From positions 1 to 5,522 of the forward strand of contig JAITKD010000260.1 in NCBI GenBank assembly GCA_031278575.1: a stretch of 5,522 nucleotides of DNA. The letters are read 5' to 3'. The notes below the pieces were generated by a model, which saw only the letters and a list, made by a program, of their open reading frames with translations, made no database searches and was not told where the DNA came from. The stretch is from Spirochaetaceae bacterium. Its GTDB lineage: Bacteria > Spirochaetota > Spirochaetia > Treponematales > Breznakiellaceae. Positions 4,920 to 5,522 of the stretch are shown here, in pieces. Numbering within the stretch: the stretch's first letter is position 1; each line of letters starts with the position of its first letter. The position numbers and the translations under genes are program-made.

Positions 4920-5390
4920 GGTCTGACCCTCGAAGGGCAGAGGAAGTCTGACACGGTCAACAAGTTAAGAAGGGGGAGCGCCAGGGATGTCATCGGATGT
5001 ACCCATTTTGCCCATGACGAGCCGTTTTTGACGCGGCTCCCCCTCGCTCCAGCCTCCTCGGGCTTCGCCCTGCGGTGGCTTCCGCTACCCCCACTCCTTC
5101 ATCTACGGGCGCCAAATCCTTAACCTGTTGACCGGGGGTCTGACCCCCGAAGAACCGGGGAGGACTGACCCTCGAAGGGCAGGAGCGGTCAGCCCCTTGA
5201 AGGACCCGGAGGTCAAACCTGAAGGGCAGGGGCGGTCAGCCCCTTGAAGGACCCGGAGGTCAAACCCGAAGGGCAGGAGCGGTCAGCCCCTCGAAGGACC
5301 GGGGGGTCAACCCCTCGAAGGGCCGGGGAGGACTGACCCTCGAAGAACCGGGGGGTCTGACCCCTAAGGGCGGAGAGGTCTGGCCCCCGG
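4920..5390. repeat. GC-rich tandem array of ~24-bp REP-like units, interrupted by element copy 2
   Basis: Units start with GG(T/A)C(T)GACC or a close variant and continue CTCGAAGGnCnGG. One full unit (4920-4944) and a partial one (4945-4952) precede the inserted element. After it, units start at 5137, 5162, 5187, 5211, 5234, 5258, 5281, 5305, 5330, 5354 and 5377, with spacings of 23-25 bases. A higher-order 47-bp period is visible (GGTC at 5187, 5234, 5281). The uneven lengths and the 47-bp period are not multiples of three, arguing against a repeat protein. Most units hold short hairpins such as CCCT-CGA-AGGG and GGTC-N-GACC. The ends of the array are palindromic: GGGGGTCTGACCCCC at 5134-5148 and GGGGTCTGACCCC at 5352-5364. 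It is not a CRISPR array, because there are no unique spacers between the repeats. Confidence 0.85.
4953..5134. mobile_element. MITE-like terminal-inverted-repeat element, copy 2, inserted in the array
   Basis: This 182-bp copy has termini CGGTCAACAAGTTAAG and, reverse complemented, CGGTCAACAGGTTAAG (15 of 16 identical). It shares with copy 1 (124-312) both ends, the core GATGTCAT-N-GGATGTACC, the stretch TTTTGCCCATGAC and the CCGCTACCCCCACTC block; the least similar segment is around 5052-5075. It is flanked by GTCTGAC on both sides (4946-4952 and 5138-5144), which is the array-unit core, so it sits inside an array unit. It has no conserved reading frame. Confidence 0.75.
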
Positions 5391-5478
5391 ACGTTCGTGG
5401 TTAGTTATTCATGCCTTCAACCCAACGAAGAACCCAGGAGCAAGCCGGGACATGGACCCCGGTCTTCCAATCGGTCTC

Positions 5479-5522
5479 CTAAGATTCGTAGATCTCATGG
5501 AGGAAAAGGGTTGCCGCCTGGG
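5479..5522 (-). CDS. Possible 3' end of a minus-strand gene, cut by the window edge
   Basis: Read on the minus strand, the last bases give QAATLFLHEIYES then TAG at 5481-5479, a peptide that looks like the end of a helical protein. A GC-rich inverted repeat, CCGGG / CCCGG (5445-5462), lies about 17 bases past this stop but has no T-run. A plus-strand frame over the same bases (ATG 5452 to the edge, MDPGLPIGLLRFVDLMEEKG) is also open, so the strand is not settled. No family is recognised. Confidence 0.3.
   Translation of the reverse strand, partial: QAATLFLHEIYES

Noticed and set aside
5137..5390. CRISPR array
   Set aside because: Units are contiguous and degenerate with no unique spacers, and no cas gene is near.
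5368..5522. Plus-strand frame running to the right edge
   Set aside because: It begins in the repeat array and has only a distant AGGAG before ATG 5452; the minus-strand peptide looks slightly more protein-like, so the plus frame is only mentioned as an alternative.

Overview
The window looks like chromosomal DNA of a spirochete, most likely a GC-rich treponeme of the termite-gut type. This is inferred from the spirochete-style 6-phosphofructokinase, the treponeme-like exported protein, the RAYT/REP-type repeat content and a textbook sigma-54 promoter. No rRNA or other marker fixes the taxonomy.

Layout. Positions 1-453 hold a degraded reading frame interrupted by a 189-bp terminal-inverted-repeat element (copy 1). 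Positions 454-936 encode an aberrant REP-associated transposase (RAYT-like). It lacks the HUH metal-binding histidines and carries a perfect 32-bp palindrome and a GGGGTCAGACCCC palindrome inside its reading frame. A minus-strand slyX-like gene (1055-1267) is divergent from a two-gene operon: 6-phosphofructokinase (1319-2680) and a LarA-like nickel-pincer racemase/epimerase homologue (2673-4004). The second gene starts on TTG and overlaps the end of the first. A stem-loop that includes the stop codon closes the operon. About 400 bp without a gene follow, holding candidate upstream activator sites, a consensus sigma-54 promoter and a structured leader. These precede a small secreted protein of unknown function (4404-4874).

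From 4920 to 5390 there is a GC-rich, non-coding tandem array of about 24-bp units built round GGTCTGACCC. A second copy of the terminal-inverted-repeat element (4953-5134) interrupts it. At each element the two flanks match each other (GGGGGCCATACC at copy 1, GTCTGAC at copy 2), as target-site duplications would. The palindrome in the RAYT gene is the same type as the array unit, so transposase, palindromes, array and MITE-like element may form one repeat ecosystem.

The metabolic core commits fructose 6-phosphate to glycolysis and co-expresses a likely 2-hydroxyacid racemase or epimerase. The exported protein appears to be under separate, activator-dependent control. The last ~130 bases may hold the 3' end of a minus-strand gene, but this is uncertain.
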